Under the pieces are notes generated by a model. That model saw only the letters and a list, made by a program, of their open reading frames with translations. It ran no database searches and was not told where the DNA came from. Position numbers and translations under genes: made by a program. This document shows positions 1 to 9,245 of a stretch of 64,000 bases of DNA, piece after piece. Origin of the DNA: Streptococcus sanguinis. GTDB lineage: Bacteria; Bacillota; Bacilli; Lactobacillales; Streptococcaceae. Location: assembly GCF_003943735.1 (NCBI RefSeq), contig NZ_RJMV01000005.1:2295-66294 (forward strand), read 5' to 3'. Position 1 is the first letter of the stretch; each line of letters begins with the position of its first letter.

Positions 1-7
1 AAGTTTC

Positions 8-1750
8 TTACCTCTCTATCAAACGTTTTAATATGTATTTAACCGCTCTTACAGGCCCAATAAAAATATATTTTAGCGCTCCTTTTATACCACCCATATA
101 GTTAAAATCAACATATGTTGACGGCTGCAAATCTCCTCGATTATTGAGAATTTTATTATCGATAAAAGATGTCAGTACTATCCGATTCGGTGAAATTTTA
201 AAATCGTAGTTCCTATCCCAAGCAATATAAACTAAGAGACGTTCAATGGCATGCAAGACTGAATTCTGGGGCAACGGTTCGGCAGGAACATCTTGATCTG
301 TCAACTCTAAATCAAAAAGAGGCTTTAATGCATCATACTTAAACCAAATGTATGTTCCATAGCTCATAACAAATGTATTAAAGGAGTTGAAATCAATAGA
401 TTTTTTCAATCCCATCTTTTCCCAAAGATCATTCATCTTTGGGGCAATTAGATGTTCATTCCAAGCAACAACAATCCGATTATAGCGAAAAAAAGTTGGA
501 ATGTCAGCAATGACCAAACCCAAATCGTCTTGCTGGTTAAAAGTTTTGATAATATTATTTGCTGGCAAAACTAACATATCAATCAACTCTGTTCGCCAAG
601 ACTGCCCAGCCCAAAAATCCGCTTCTTTGGATTTTTTCGTATGGAAATGCCCAATGTAATCATAAGTAGCTAGCTGTTCTTTTAATTTGAGCATAGGTAA
701 GACATCTCGACCAATATTACCTGTAACTAAAACCTGAGCTGTTTGATGAAAAGTTTTGAGACTATCTTTAATTTCCAATGCTTTCTCTTCTGTGTTGGTC
801 GTAATAAAAAGGTCATAGGAAAACTCAAATTTCTGAAAAACTTCTAAAAACTCCTCTAATAGATCCGAGTAAAAGACGTGTAGATGAACCGCTATCTTCT
901 TATTCTCAAATTGCCCATTCTTCGTTTCTTTCAAATACTTTCTACTTAGGAGATAAGGCAAATCTGGATAACCAATCTTAGACATATGAGAGACAATTAA
1001 ATCAACTGGATAAGCGGTTTTTCGTTCAATTTCGTCTAGAATATAAGGTGTGATACTTTGATTTGCAGAGATAGTTTTTACTTTTATGAAAGGTACCTTG
1101 TGGCGCAAAATGGCCGTTGGGTTGTAATAGGAAAAATCCGGATGAAGCATGCCTGCAGTATCTTCACCAACTGTGTCAAAAACAGTTCGGTAGCTAAATC
1201 CGGCATCCACTAAATTGGTAGTAATATTAGTTTCATAATGATTAATGACATCTTGGACATCGGTGAAATTCTGTACACAAAGCCAAAAGTTTTGAAAAAC
1301 ATTTGAAGCTACTACTTCCTTAGAAAAAGACATATAATAACTTTGTATATGCTCCCGAAAGTGCTTGGTTCTGCGAAAATTAGTCATACCCCAAAAATTA
1401 ACAGAAGAATCATTCTCAAAACGCCGATATACTTCCTTCATATCCCACAGAGGACCGAAGCATGTATCATTCATCAGTGTTACAGAATCATAATTTTTTA
1501 TTTCTTCGAATCCAATTTCAGCCATACCATCTCGCCAGGCAGCAAAATCAAAACCAACATTTTCTCTTTCAATGTAATAATCAATTAAATGCTGATTCTC
1601 TATTTTCTTCTTATCATTTTCATTTAGTGCGCTGTTAGAAATAAAAACAATCTTAGAAAACAGTGGCCTCATGTGTTCCAGTTGATAAAGCACATGTTGG
1701 CTAATTATACTCAATTTATTATAGTGAACATAGAAAAGTATTCTTTTCAT
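8..1750 (-). CDS. rgpF: Rhamnan synthesis protein RgpF
   Basis: 580 aa, complete, with a Shine-Dalgarno (AAGGAAG) just before the ATG. It belongs to the RgpF family (rhamnan synthesis F), glycosyltransferases that act on the rhamnose backbone or its side groups at the inner membrane face. The N-terminal part has the family pattern of an HYN-rich start followed by ENVGFDFAAWRDG around residues 63-75. A second Rossmann-like half follows from about residue 285, with NIGRDVLPML near 345 and HFHTKKS near 365. It is the last rgp gene in the window and starts 1 nt after the upstream gene ends, so the two are co-translated. The gene looks AT-rich compared with rgpA/rgpB. The family is secure; the exact linkage made is unknown. 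Confidence 0.93.
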   Translation of the reverse strand: MKRILFYVHYNKLSIISQHVLYQLEHMRPLFSKIVFISNSALNENDKKKIENQHLIDYYIERENVGFDFAAWRDGMAEIGFEEIKNYDSVTLMNDTCFGPLWDMKEVYRRFENDSSVNFWGMTNFRRTKHFREHIQSYYMSFSKEVVASNVFQNFWLCVQNFTDVQDVINHYETNITTNLVDAGFSYRTVFDTVGEDTAGMLHPDFSYYNPTAILRHKVPFIKVKTISANQSITPYILDEIERKTAYPVDLIVSHMSKIGYPDLPYLLSRKYLKETKNGQFENKKIAVHLHVFYSDLLEEFLEVFQKFEFSYDLFITTNTEEKALEIKDSLKTFHQTAQVLVTGNIGRDVLPMLKLKEQLATYDYIGHFHTKKSKEADFWAGQSWRTELIDMLVLPANNIIKTFNQQDDLGLVIADIPTFFRYNRIVVAWNEHLIAPKMNDLWEKMGLKKSIDFNSFNTFVMSYGTYIWFKYDALKPLFDLELTDQDVPAEPLPQNSVLHAIERLLVYIAWDRNYDFKISPNRIVLTSFIDNKILNNRGDLQPSTYVDFNYMGGIKGALKYIFIGPVRAVKYILKRLIER

Positions 1751-1751
1751 T

Positions 1752-3158
1752 TTACTTCCTTTTTTTAAATATATTTAGAATTTTGCTAGAAAGAGTCCAT
1801 CTTCTAGAATGGACTACAGAATTATACTGAAGGGTAATATTCTCAATATCTTTCTGTAGTCGGTGATTTTCCTGTTTCATTTTTTCTAACTCAGCCTTGT
1901 CCTCTGCTTGCCTTTCCAGCTGTCTAGTTAAAATCTCCAATTCTTTTCCCAAAACAACGGCTACATAATCTGATTTTACTGGATCATCAATATTTAGCAT
2001 TTTATAGCGTAAAATAAGATTTTTCCCATGATAGTCTCTCAAATCATAAAGCAATTGTGGATCATGTTGAGGAAAAAAATAAAAATTTTTTGCAGTAAAT
2101 CCATTTGATGCACTAGGTAATATCTCAGTATTGTTATCTACGTCCAATAGGGAAACCTGAGAATAAAAGCTAGGAAGCTCTGATAAATCAACCCGCAGCC
2201 TCCTACATTCTGGGGGAAGCCTAAAAGAAACTTCATCTTCAAACTGTAGTTTTTTTTGTAAGATATGTTCTTGGGAAAAAACTCCCAGCTTATCTGCAAA
2301 ATAGATGGTCAGTTTTTCAATGCCAATATGTGACAAGGAATTCGTTGGCCGGGACAAATATATCTCATACGTGTTAATCCGTTCTAAGAGGAATCTAACC
2401 ATTTCTTTAAAATCACTTTGGGGATATTTATCAACATAGAAAAGTTGGGTTTCCAAAAGACGATTAAATCGTTTTTGCAAAGCTTCAAAATCCTTAGGTC
2501 TAGAATCTGAACCTTCATGTATTCGATAAGCAACCATAGCTTCTGGCAAGAAGAGCTTTTTTGTCCTTTGAAAGAGATCAAGTTGCATATCAAAAGTATC
2601 GTCAGCTGTTGTTGGATCCATCTCATCATTAACTTCCAACATCAGTTCTCTTTCAATTAACCAAGTAGATGGAGCTGTAAAACCTCGGCTTGCTAACATC
2701 ACCTCGTAAGAAGTAATCAGTGGCATCTGTCCACTAGAAAAAACTTGATCTTCTGTAATTTGATTATCTTGATTAATAAAACAAATATCTGTTGTAGACC
2801 AACGATATTCAGGATTTTCTCTCAGAGCTCTATACTGTTTCTGGAGTTTCTCATTGTCTAACCAAATATCGTCACCATCACAGCGGGCAATATATTTCCC
2901 ACAAGCTTCTTGACAGACTCGCTTCCAGGTAAGTGCAATCCCTAAGTTTTCTTCATTGTAGAACGTTCGAATAAGTTCAGGATATCTAGCCTGATACTCT
3001 TCAATAATATTTCTTGAATGATCAGTAGAAGCATCATCAATAATAATTACCTCAAAAGAAAAGGAGGTTTTTTGTTCTAGTAAACTATCTAAGGTCTTCG
3101 GTAAGAAATTTTCTTTATTGTAAACCGTACAAATCACAGATACAACTGGTTCAGTCAT
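1752..3158 (-). CDS. Family 2 glycosyltransferase at the rgpE position
   Basis: 468 aa. The N-terminal GT-A domain (about residues 5-230) has VICTVYNKENFL at the start, EVIIIDDASTDHS near 37 and the metal-binding CDGDDIW near 94, all typical of GT2 inverting transferases. Residues 230-420 do not resemble a standard transferase domain and may bind acceptor. A Glu/Lys-rich coiled coil (about 410-450) and a basic tail (SRRW ... FKKRK) follow, suggesting membrane or partner contact. The gene sits where S. mutans carries rgpE, the side-chain transferase, between rgpD and rgpF. It is separated from rgpD by 179 bp, unusual in an otherwise packed operon. Likely role: transfer of a side-chain sugar to the rhamnan; the substrate cannot be read from sequence. 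Confidence 0.85.
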   Translation of the reverse strand: MTEPVVSVICTVYNKENFLPKTLDSLLEQKTSFSFEVIIIDDASTDHSRNIIEEYQARYPELIRTFYNEENLGIALTWKRVCQEACGKYIARCDGDDIWLDNEKLQKQYRALRENPEYRWSTTDICFINQDNQITEDQVFSSGQMPLITSYEVMLASRGFTAPSTWLIERELMLEVNDEMDPTTADDTFDMQLDLFQRTKKLFLPEAMVAYRIHEGSDSRPKDFEALQKRFNRLLETQLFYVDKYPQSDFKEMVRFLLERINTYEIYLSRPTNSLSHIGIEKLTIYFADKLGVFSQEHILQKKLQFEDEVSFRLPPECRRLRVDLSELPSFYSQVSLLDVDNNTEILPSASNGFTAKNFYFFPQHDPQLLYDLRDYHGKNLILRYKMLNIDDPVKSDYVAVVLGKELEILTRQLERQAEDKAELEKMKQENHRLQKDIENITLQYNSVVHSRRWTLSSKILNIFKKRK

Positions 3159-3337
3159 ATTTTCATCCTTTCTTCACAATTCTTTCAAATTAAAATTCAC
3201 ACTTCCTTAAATTTTGAAGCAATAGAAAATACTGAAGTTCTCAAGTACTCTTGACGCTTCTTTGCAAACTATCATCCAATCTTAAAGCTTTTGAATATCT
3301 AATTACCCATATGTTTTCTTATCGTTTGGGAATCAAA

Positions 3338-4567
3338 TTATCCCTCAATCTTCCACTCACCATTTCTATGAATCAATCCAGCAGCTGAATCAACAGCTGA
3401 AAAATCGTCACTAGCAATGTCATCTCGGTTTATCATTATAATAGGAGCATTACTCTCGCTTGCAAAGGCTAGCATTTCTCTAGAATCACCTAAAATCGTT
3501 ACCTGTAGTTTTAATTTTATATTATTGATGGCAGCTAGACTACATCTATAAATCAAACTTTTATGCCCTTTAGTCTCAGTGGGAGAGTCAAAAGAATTAT
3601 CATTATAAATCCAGATGTTCCGGTCTATATCAGTCATGGAAAATACAGCATGAGTCGAAATATCTTCTAAAACATCGTACGAAATTCTAAACTCCACATC
3701 TTCATGCTGAGTTATTCTGGGATTTGAAAGCAGTTCTACCTGCAAATTTTCTACAAGAACCTTCCCCTTATTCACTTCTGATGCATCTAAATTATCTTCA
3801 CTTTCATCATGACTGATTTTCTGAACAGCATTATCGAAACTGTATTGATTAGCTACATCTTCTGGCGACCCCATAGCCTTTACCAAGCCATTTTCAATCA
3901 AAACAGCCTTGTTGCAGTATTTTTTTGCTGCTCCCATATCATGAGTAACTAATATAGTGGTCTTACCAGAAGCCTTACGCTCCATAAAGTAATCATTACA
4001 CTTACGTTGAAAAGCTTCATCTCCTACAGCCAGCACCTCATCTAGAATCAAAATATCCCCCTGTGCCTTAATAGCAACCGAGAAAGCCAGTCGAACTTGC
4101 ATTCCACTAGAATAATTTTTGAGTTTTTGGTTCATAAATTCTTCCAATTCTGCAAACTCAACAATATCTCTATACATGGCATCAACTTCTTCTGTTGAAA
4201 ATCCCAACATAGCCCCATTCATATACACATTTTCGCGTCCAGTAAGTTCAGGATTAAAACCAACTCCCAATTCTATAAAAGAAACTAATTTACCATCAAC
4301 CGTCACGCAGCCCCGTTCCGGCACATAAATCTGTGAAATAATTTTTAAAAGGGTAGACTTCCCAGAGCCATTTCTTCCCAAAATTCCAAAAAAATCACCT
4401 TTTTCAACATTAAAGGAAATATCTTTCAATACATACTGTTCTTTGTAACCTTTGATACCTCGAAAACGATTGACTACAGCTGTCCGCAAACTGTTGGTTG
4501 CTTCTGTCGGTAATTTAAAGAACTTACTAACATGTTCAACTTTTACTGCAATATTATTTTCTGTCAT
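3338..4567 (-). CDS. rgpD: Polysaccharide ABC exporter ATP-binding protein RgpD
   Basis: 409 aa. The nucleotide-binding domain (about 1-250) has Walker A GRNGSGKST near 64-72, the signature YSSGMQVRLAFSVA near 152 and Walker B ILILDEVLAVGDEAF near 172. A C-terminal domain (about 275-405) rich in beta-type sequence follows, as in Wzt/RgpD-type ATPases that recognise the polymer before export. With RgpC it should move lipid-linked rhamnan out across the membrane. Its start overlaps the rgpC stop by one base, so translation is coupled. The N-terminal half is well conserved. The C-terminal domain is expected to vary with polymer structure. Confidence 0.93.
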   Translation of the reverse strand: MTENNIAVKVEHVSKFFKLPTEATNSLRTAVVNRFRGIKGYKEQYVLKDISFNVEKGDFFGILGRNGSGKSTLLKIISQIYVPERGCVTVDGKLVSFIELGVGFNPELTGRENVYMNGAMLGFSTEEVDAMYRDIVEFAELEEFMNQKLKNYSSGMQVRLAFSVAIKAQGDILILDEVLAVGDEAFQRKCNDYFMERKASGKTTILVTHDMGAAKKYCNKAVLIENGLVKAMGSPEDVANQYSFDNAVQKISHDESEDNLDASEVNKGKVLVENLQVELLSNPRITQHEDVEFRISYDVLEDISTHAVFSMTDIDRNIWIYNDNSFDSPTETKGHKSLIYRCSLAAINNIKLKLQVTILGDSREMLAFASESNAPIIMINRDDIASDDFSAVDSAAGLIHRNGEWKIEG

Positions 4568-5370
4568 TAGAGAATCTCCGCAAATTTCTTAGCATTTTTG
4601 TTAAAAATCCAAAATCCAAATATAAAGATAAGCCAAGGAAGGCAATATGGAATAGCAAGAATTAGCTTATTATTTACCATTTGCCAGACTGGTGTATTAG
4701 CTTTATCAATCAGGAAATAGCGCATATCTTGGATAATCTGAGCCAAAGGATTCATCATAACTAGCTTAGCAGCTAAAGGATTTTTATCTACAATGAAACT
4801 GATAGGATAGATAATAGGAGTTGCATAAAGTCCTGCCTGCATAAACACTTCCCAAATTTGGGATAAGTCACGAAAACGAACAAAAAGCGTTGCTAAAATG
4901 AAAGCTAGGCCAGTCGAGATTAAAAAGAGTTCCAAAAACAAAGGAAAAATCCACAAAGCAGATAGAGTAAATTGGACACCATTCAAAATAGCAAACACCA
5001 AAACAACAAACAAGTTGATTGAGAAATTGATAGCCGCTCCTGCTACAGCCGAAATAACAATAATATGCTTAGAAAAATTCAACTTTCGTAGCAAATCCCC
5101 ACGTGTCACAATAGAGACCATCCCCATAGCCGTCGCTTCTGAGAAGAAGCCCCAAATGACGTTGGCTAAGAGCAGAGCTACTTCAAAATGTGGTACATTT
5201 CCTCCCAAGCGCAAAAAGCGGACAAAGACCAGATACATGATAGTAAACATCATCAACGGCTTCAAAATCGACCAGAGATAGCCGACCAAGGACCCTTGAT
5301 AACGCAACTTAAAATCCGTCTTGATTAATTCTTTCAAAAGAATTCGATTTTTTTTACTAAAAAAATCCAT
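4567..5370 (-). CDS. rgpC: Polysaccharide ABC exporter permease RgpC
   Basis: 267 aa, six predicted membrane segments, of the ABC-2 export permease family (TagG/Wzm type). The N-terminal amphipathic stretch LLKELIKTDFKLRYQGSLVG precedes the first membrane helix at about 28-50. The conserved RFRDLSQIWEVFMQAGLYATPIIYP-type region lies near 165-190. It forms the membrane channel for export of the rhamnose polysaccharide with RgpD. A Shine-Dalgarno (AAGGAG) lies 8 bases before the ATG, and the gene starts 5 nt after rgpB ends. The assignment is secure from sequence and operon context. Confidence 0.93.
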   Translation of the reverse strand: MDFFSKKNRILLKELIKTDFKLRYQGSLVGYLWSILKPLMMFTIMYLVFVRFLRLGGNVPHFEVALLLANVIWGFFSEATAMGMVSIVTRGDLLRKLNFSKHIIVISAVAGAAINFSINLFVVLVFAILNGVQFTLSALWIFPLFLELFLISTGLAFILATLFVRFRDLSQIWEVFMQAGLYATPIIYPISFIVDKNPLAAKLVMMNPLAQIIQDMRYFLIDKANTPVWQMVNNKLILAIPYCLPWLIFIFGFWIFNKNAKKFAEIL

Positions 5371-5375
5371 GAATA

Positions 5376-6311
5376 TTACTCCTTATAAGCAAACTTTGTG
5401 AGAATGAGGCTCGTAAAAACAAGGGTATGGAAAGTACGGTTTTTACGGTAGCCATACTGACGAATCCTGCGCCAGCGCTCCTTAAAAGGCACCTCCATAA
5501 TGGTCACAAAATTCTCAATTAACTCTCTATTTTCAGCAGTCAGCGGCAGGACCAGCAAATTTCTAGCCTGGGTCTGACTGTCTTTTATCAATTTCCAATA
5601 TTTGGCAAAAAGAACATGGGGACGCACCCAGTTTTTTACGCGTTTTCTGAGCGTTCGAGCTCCTAGAACATTGTTTGAATGCTGGCGATAGAGCTCACCT
5701 GGCTTGTCAATATAGACTAGATTGCCAAAAGCCGCAGCCAGCAAGCCCAGATACCAATCGTGCATGAGCAGTTCATGCTCTTCCTTCCCAGTCCAAAGTT
5801 GGGCCAAGGCGCGATTTATCATAGAAACGCCGCCCGTCACCGTATTCTCCGTCAACTCTTGGACTAGTTCTGTATTAGCGTGATCTGACTGAGTGCGAAT
5901 CATGCTTTCGTGAACAACCTGTAGCTCTTGATCCACGACCTTCAAGTCAGTATAAACCAGCAAGGGCTCACTGCTATCATGTTTGTCTGCCTCAGCCAAT
6001 TGCATAGCAATCTTGTCTGGCAGCCAAACGTCATCTTGGTCGCTAAAAAGATAAAAATCCGAATCTTGATATTGAAGCAGGCTATGAAAACTCTGAATGA
6101 CACCCAGATTTTGTGGATTTTCCCGATTGATAAAGGAAATGCGGTCATCCTTGCGGCAAAAGTCTTCGATGACAGCACGCGTCCCATCTGTAGAGCCATC
6201 ATCACGAATCAGCAGCTGCCAGTCTCTATATGTCTGCTCTTGGATACTCTTAATCTGCTCGGCCAGAAATTGCTCCCCATTATAGGTGGACAGAAGAATG
6301 GTCACTTTCAT
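5376..6311 (-). CDS. rgpB: Rhamnosyltransferase RgpB (GT2)
   Basis: 311 aa GT-A fold family 2 glycosyltransferase. The N-terminus VTILLSTYNGEQFLAEQI and the DDGSTDGT motif near 37 bind the nucleotide sugar. The metal-binding FSDQDDVWLPDKI is near 90, and the C-terminal half has a basic membrane-peripheral stretch. In S. mutans and S. pyogenes (GacC) the orthologue adds rhamnose from dTDP-rhamnose to the growing backbone, on the cytoplasmic side. Its start overlaps the rgpA stop by four bases (ATGA), so the two are translationally coupled. Function is known for the family; sugar specificity here is inferred from context. Confidence 0.92.
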   Translation of the reverse strand: MKVTILLSTYNGEQFLAEQIKSIQEQTYRDWQLLIRDDGSTDGTRAVIEDFCRKDDRISFINRENPQNLGVIQSFHSLLQYQDSDFYLFSDQDDVWLPDKIAMQLAEADKHDSSEPLLVYTDLKVVDQELQVVHESMIRTQSDHANTELVQELTENTVTGGVSMINRALAQLWTGKEEHELLMHDWYLGLLAAAFGNLVYIDKPGELYRQHSNNVLGARTLRKRVKNWVRPHVLFAKYWKLIKDSQTQARNLLVLPLTAENRELIENFVTIMEVPFKERWRRIRQYGYRKNRTFHTLVFTSLILTKFAYKE

Positions 6312-7456
6312 GATAAAAATAAATCCTCGTATTCACCCACAATTTTTTCCCAGGTGTAGTTTTCTTTCATATTTTCTTTGGCGGCTTGACCTAGCTCCGT
6401 AAAATCTGTTTGAGCATCTACTCGGTCAATCAGCTGAGCCAGCTGGCCGGGTTCTTTTTTCCAGTACAGAGCCGTTTCTTTTGCTACCTTCCGATTGAAG
6501 TCCACATCCAGCACCAAATTGGCATCTGTCTGAGCCAGTGCTTCCAAGAGTCCCGGATTGGTCCCGCCAACCTCGTGGCCATGTATGTACGCAAAAGCAT
6601 GATTACGGATATATTTGAGCAGATTCTGATCATAGACCGTCCCAGCAAATTTAATGCGAGAATCACGGTCAAAGCTCGTTTTCTGCTTAAGCTCTTCAAA
6701 ATAGGGATTTCCCTCATGATTGCAGATAATCAGCAAGTCACGTTGGGTTTTGGATTTCATGAACTCTTGAATGATGGTTTCATAGTTGTTCTCCGGAACG
6801 AAGCGTCCGACAATGAGGTAATAGTCTTTTTCCTTACTGGCCCACTTTTCAAAGAAGACCCTGACCTTGCCTTCGTTTTCCGTCAGATTAGACAGATAAA
6901 GGTCGGTTCCATAAGCGATACAGGTCGTTTTAGACCAAGGATAAGCTTTTTGAATATAGCTTTCGATGCCTTGATTGTCCGCAATAACCAAGTCAGCATG
7001 CTTGGTCATGACCTTTTCAGAATACTTGAGATAGGATTGGACTGGCTTAGACCACTTGGCCCGCTTCCACTCCAACCCGTCAGGATTGATAAAGAATTTA
7101 CCGCCTGCCTGATGGATACGACGAGCAAAGGGAAAGATAAAAGCACCAACAGTATTTCCAAGAATGTAAAAAATTGGCTGCTCAATCTGCTCTTTCTTAG
7201 CAAACTTGAGGGCATAGGAAACAGCCATCATATCATAGGCAATTACTCGGGCCGGACCAAGCTTGGGTGGCTTGACTGTAAAGCAGTTTACTCCCTTGTA
7301 GTCAAAATGATGAAAAGCTTCATCATCCGATAAGCAAGCCACATGATACTGGATTTGAGAAGAGATTTGATGCTCTGTCAATTTCTCGACAAAAGTTTCA
7401 AATCCTCCATATTTGGCAGGAAGTCCCCGACTCCCGATGATGAAGACATGTTTCAT
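6308..7456 (-). CDS. rgpA: Rhamnosyltransferase RgpA (DUF1972/GT4)
   Basis: 382 aa from the ATG at 7456. That start is chosen because a strong Shine-Dalgarno (GAGGGA, 7461-7466) lies 4 bases upstream; an in-frame TTG at 7468 would overlap it. The N-terminus has the DUF1972 signature IIGSRGLPAKYGGFETFVE, and the C-terminal half a GT-B donor domain (VGRFVPENNYETI near 217, GTNPGLLEALA near 305). It is the first gene of the operon and probably adds the first rhamnose to the lipid-linked primer sugar (family knowledge from RgpA/GacB). Expressed from the promoter at 7492-7497. Confidence 0.93.
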   Translation of the reverse strand: MKHVFIIGSRGLPAKYGGFETFVEKLTEHQISSQIQYHVACLSDDEAFHHFDYKGVNCFTVKPPKLGPARVIAYDMMAVSYALKFAKKEQIEQPIFYILGNTVGAFIFPFARRIHQAGGKFFINPDGLEWKRAKWSKPVQSYLKYSEKVMTKHADLVIADNQGIESYIQKAYPWSKTTCIAYGTDLYLSNLTENEGKVRVFFEKWASKEKDYYLIVGRFVPENNYETIIQEFMKSKTQRDLLIICNHEGNPYFEELKQKTSFDRDSRIKFAGTVYDQNLLKYIRNHAFAYIHGHEVGGTNPGLLEALAQTDANLVLDVDFNRKVAKETALYWKKEPGQLAQLIDRVDAQTDFTELGQAAKENMKENYTWEKIVGEYEDLFLS

Positions 7457-7491
7457 GATTTCCCTCAATTCAAGATTTTACAATCCATTCT

Positions 7492-7497
7492 ATTATA
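7492..7497 (-). promoter_or_regulatory. -10 box of the rgp operon promoter
   Basis: TATAAT on the minus strand, 36 bases upstream of the rgpA ATG. The -35 region is poor (TATACA at 17 bp). It would give a leader of about 30 nt that includes the rgpA Shine-Dalgarno. Confidence 0.6.
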
Positions 7498-7580
7498 CCA
7501 CTTTCTAGTGTGTTTGTATAACCAGAATCAAAAAATCCATTATTACCCTTACAAAAAAATATGAAAGTCACTTTGTTTTT

Positions 7581-7609
7581 AAATAAATCTATCCATTGTA
7601 GATTTATTT
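7581..7609. repeat. Perfect 11-bp inverted repeat upstream of the rgp promoter
   Basis: Arms AAATAAATCTA (7581-7591) and TAGATTTATTT (7599-7609) are separated by 7 bases. It sits between the rgp promoter and the tuf terminator in the 338-bp gap (7457-7794). There is no T-run right after either arm, so it is more likely an operator or a weak hairpin than a terminator. I see no gene in this gap. Confidence 0.6.
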
Positions 7610-7730
7610 AGATTACTTTCAAACATAGTCGTTTATTTTATCTTATACTAATTCGCTATATCTACGCCAGTACAACCTACAACTATCCTACTCGGACTAA
7701 AAAACTATCTCCTTAAATACAGAAAGCATA

Positions 7731-7755
7731 CAAAAACCCCGTTTTCACGGGGTTT
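7731..7755 (-). terminator. Terminator of tuf
   Basis: On the minus strand an 8-bp stem (AAACCCCG with CGGGGTTT) with a 6-base loop is followed by T residues, 40 bases past the tuf stop. Confidence 0.88.
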
Positions 7756-7794
7756 AGTGTCTGACTATAATTGTTATCTGGGAACGGAATCGAA

Positions 7795-8991
<1,197 letters not shown>

Positions 8992-9062
8992 TTGAGTAAA
9001 AGCCTCCAATAAAATATATTTTATAGATAGACAGTAGGCAATACAGTCTAACTTTCCTTACT

Positions 9063-9090
9063 ATTTTATCAAATTTAAATGAAAATGCAA
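9063..9090 (-). promoter_or_regulatory. Promoter of tuf
   Basis: TTGCAT (9085-9090), a 16-bp spacer and TAAAAT (9063-9068) with an extended TG. The leader is about 65 nt. The leader also contains a perfect 16-base palindrome, ATAAAATATATTTTAT (9009-9024), just before the Shine-Dalgarno GGAGG (9003-9007). Confidence 0.8.
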
Positions 9091-9210
9091 GTCTTTTAGC
9101 ATTTTTTTGTGAATTATTCCTTGTCTAATTTGTAGTAAGGTTTATACCAAGAAAAGCGGTTGAATTGTCACAAGTATAACGAATTAAGTAGCCCTTTGGT
9201 TACAAAAATA

Positions 9211-9234
9211 GAAAAAACCGGAAAAATTCCGATT
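9211..9234 (-). terminator. Terminator of ppc
   Basis: On the minus strand AATCGGAA pairs with TTCCGGTT (one mismatch) and is followed by a run of T, about 12 bases past the ppc stop. Confidence 0.75.
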
Positions 9235-9245
9235 TTCTCTTTGTA

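Noticed and set aside
6410..7333. A 307-codon plus-strand open frame opposite rgpA
   Set aside because: Shadow of rgpA; the rgpA frame carries clear glycosyltransferase motifs and this one none.
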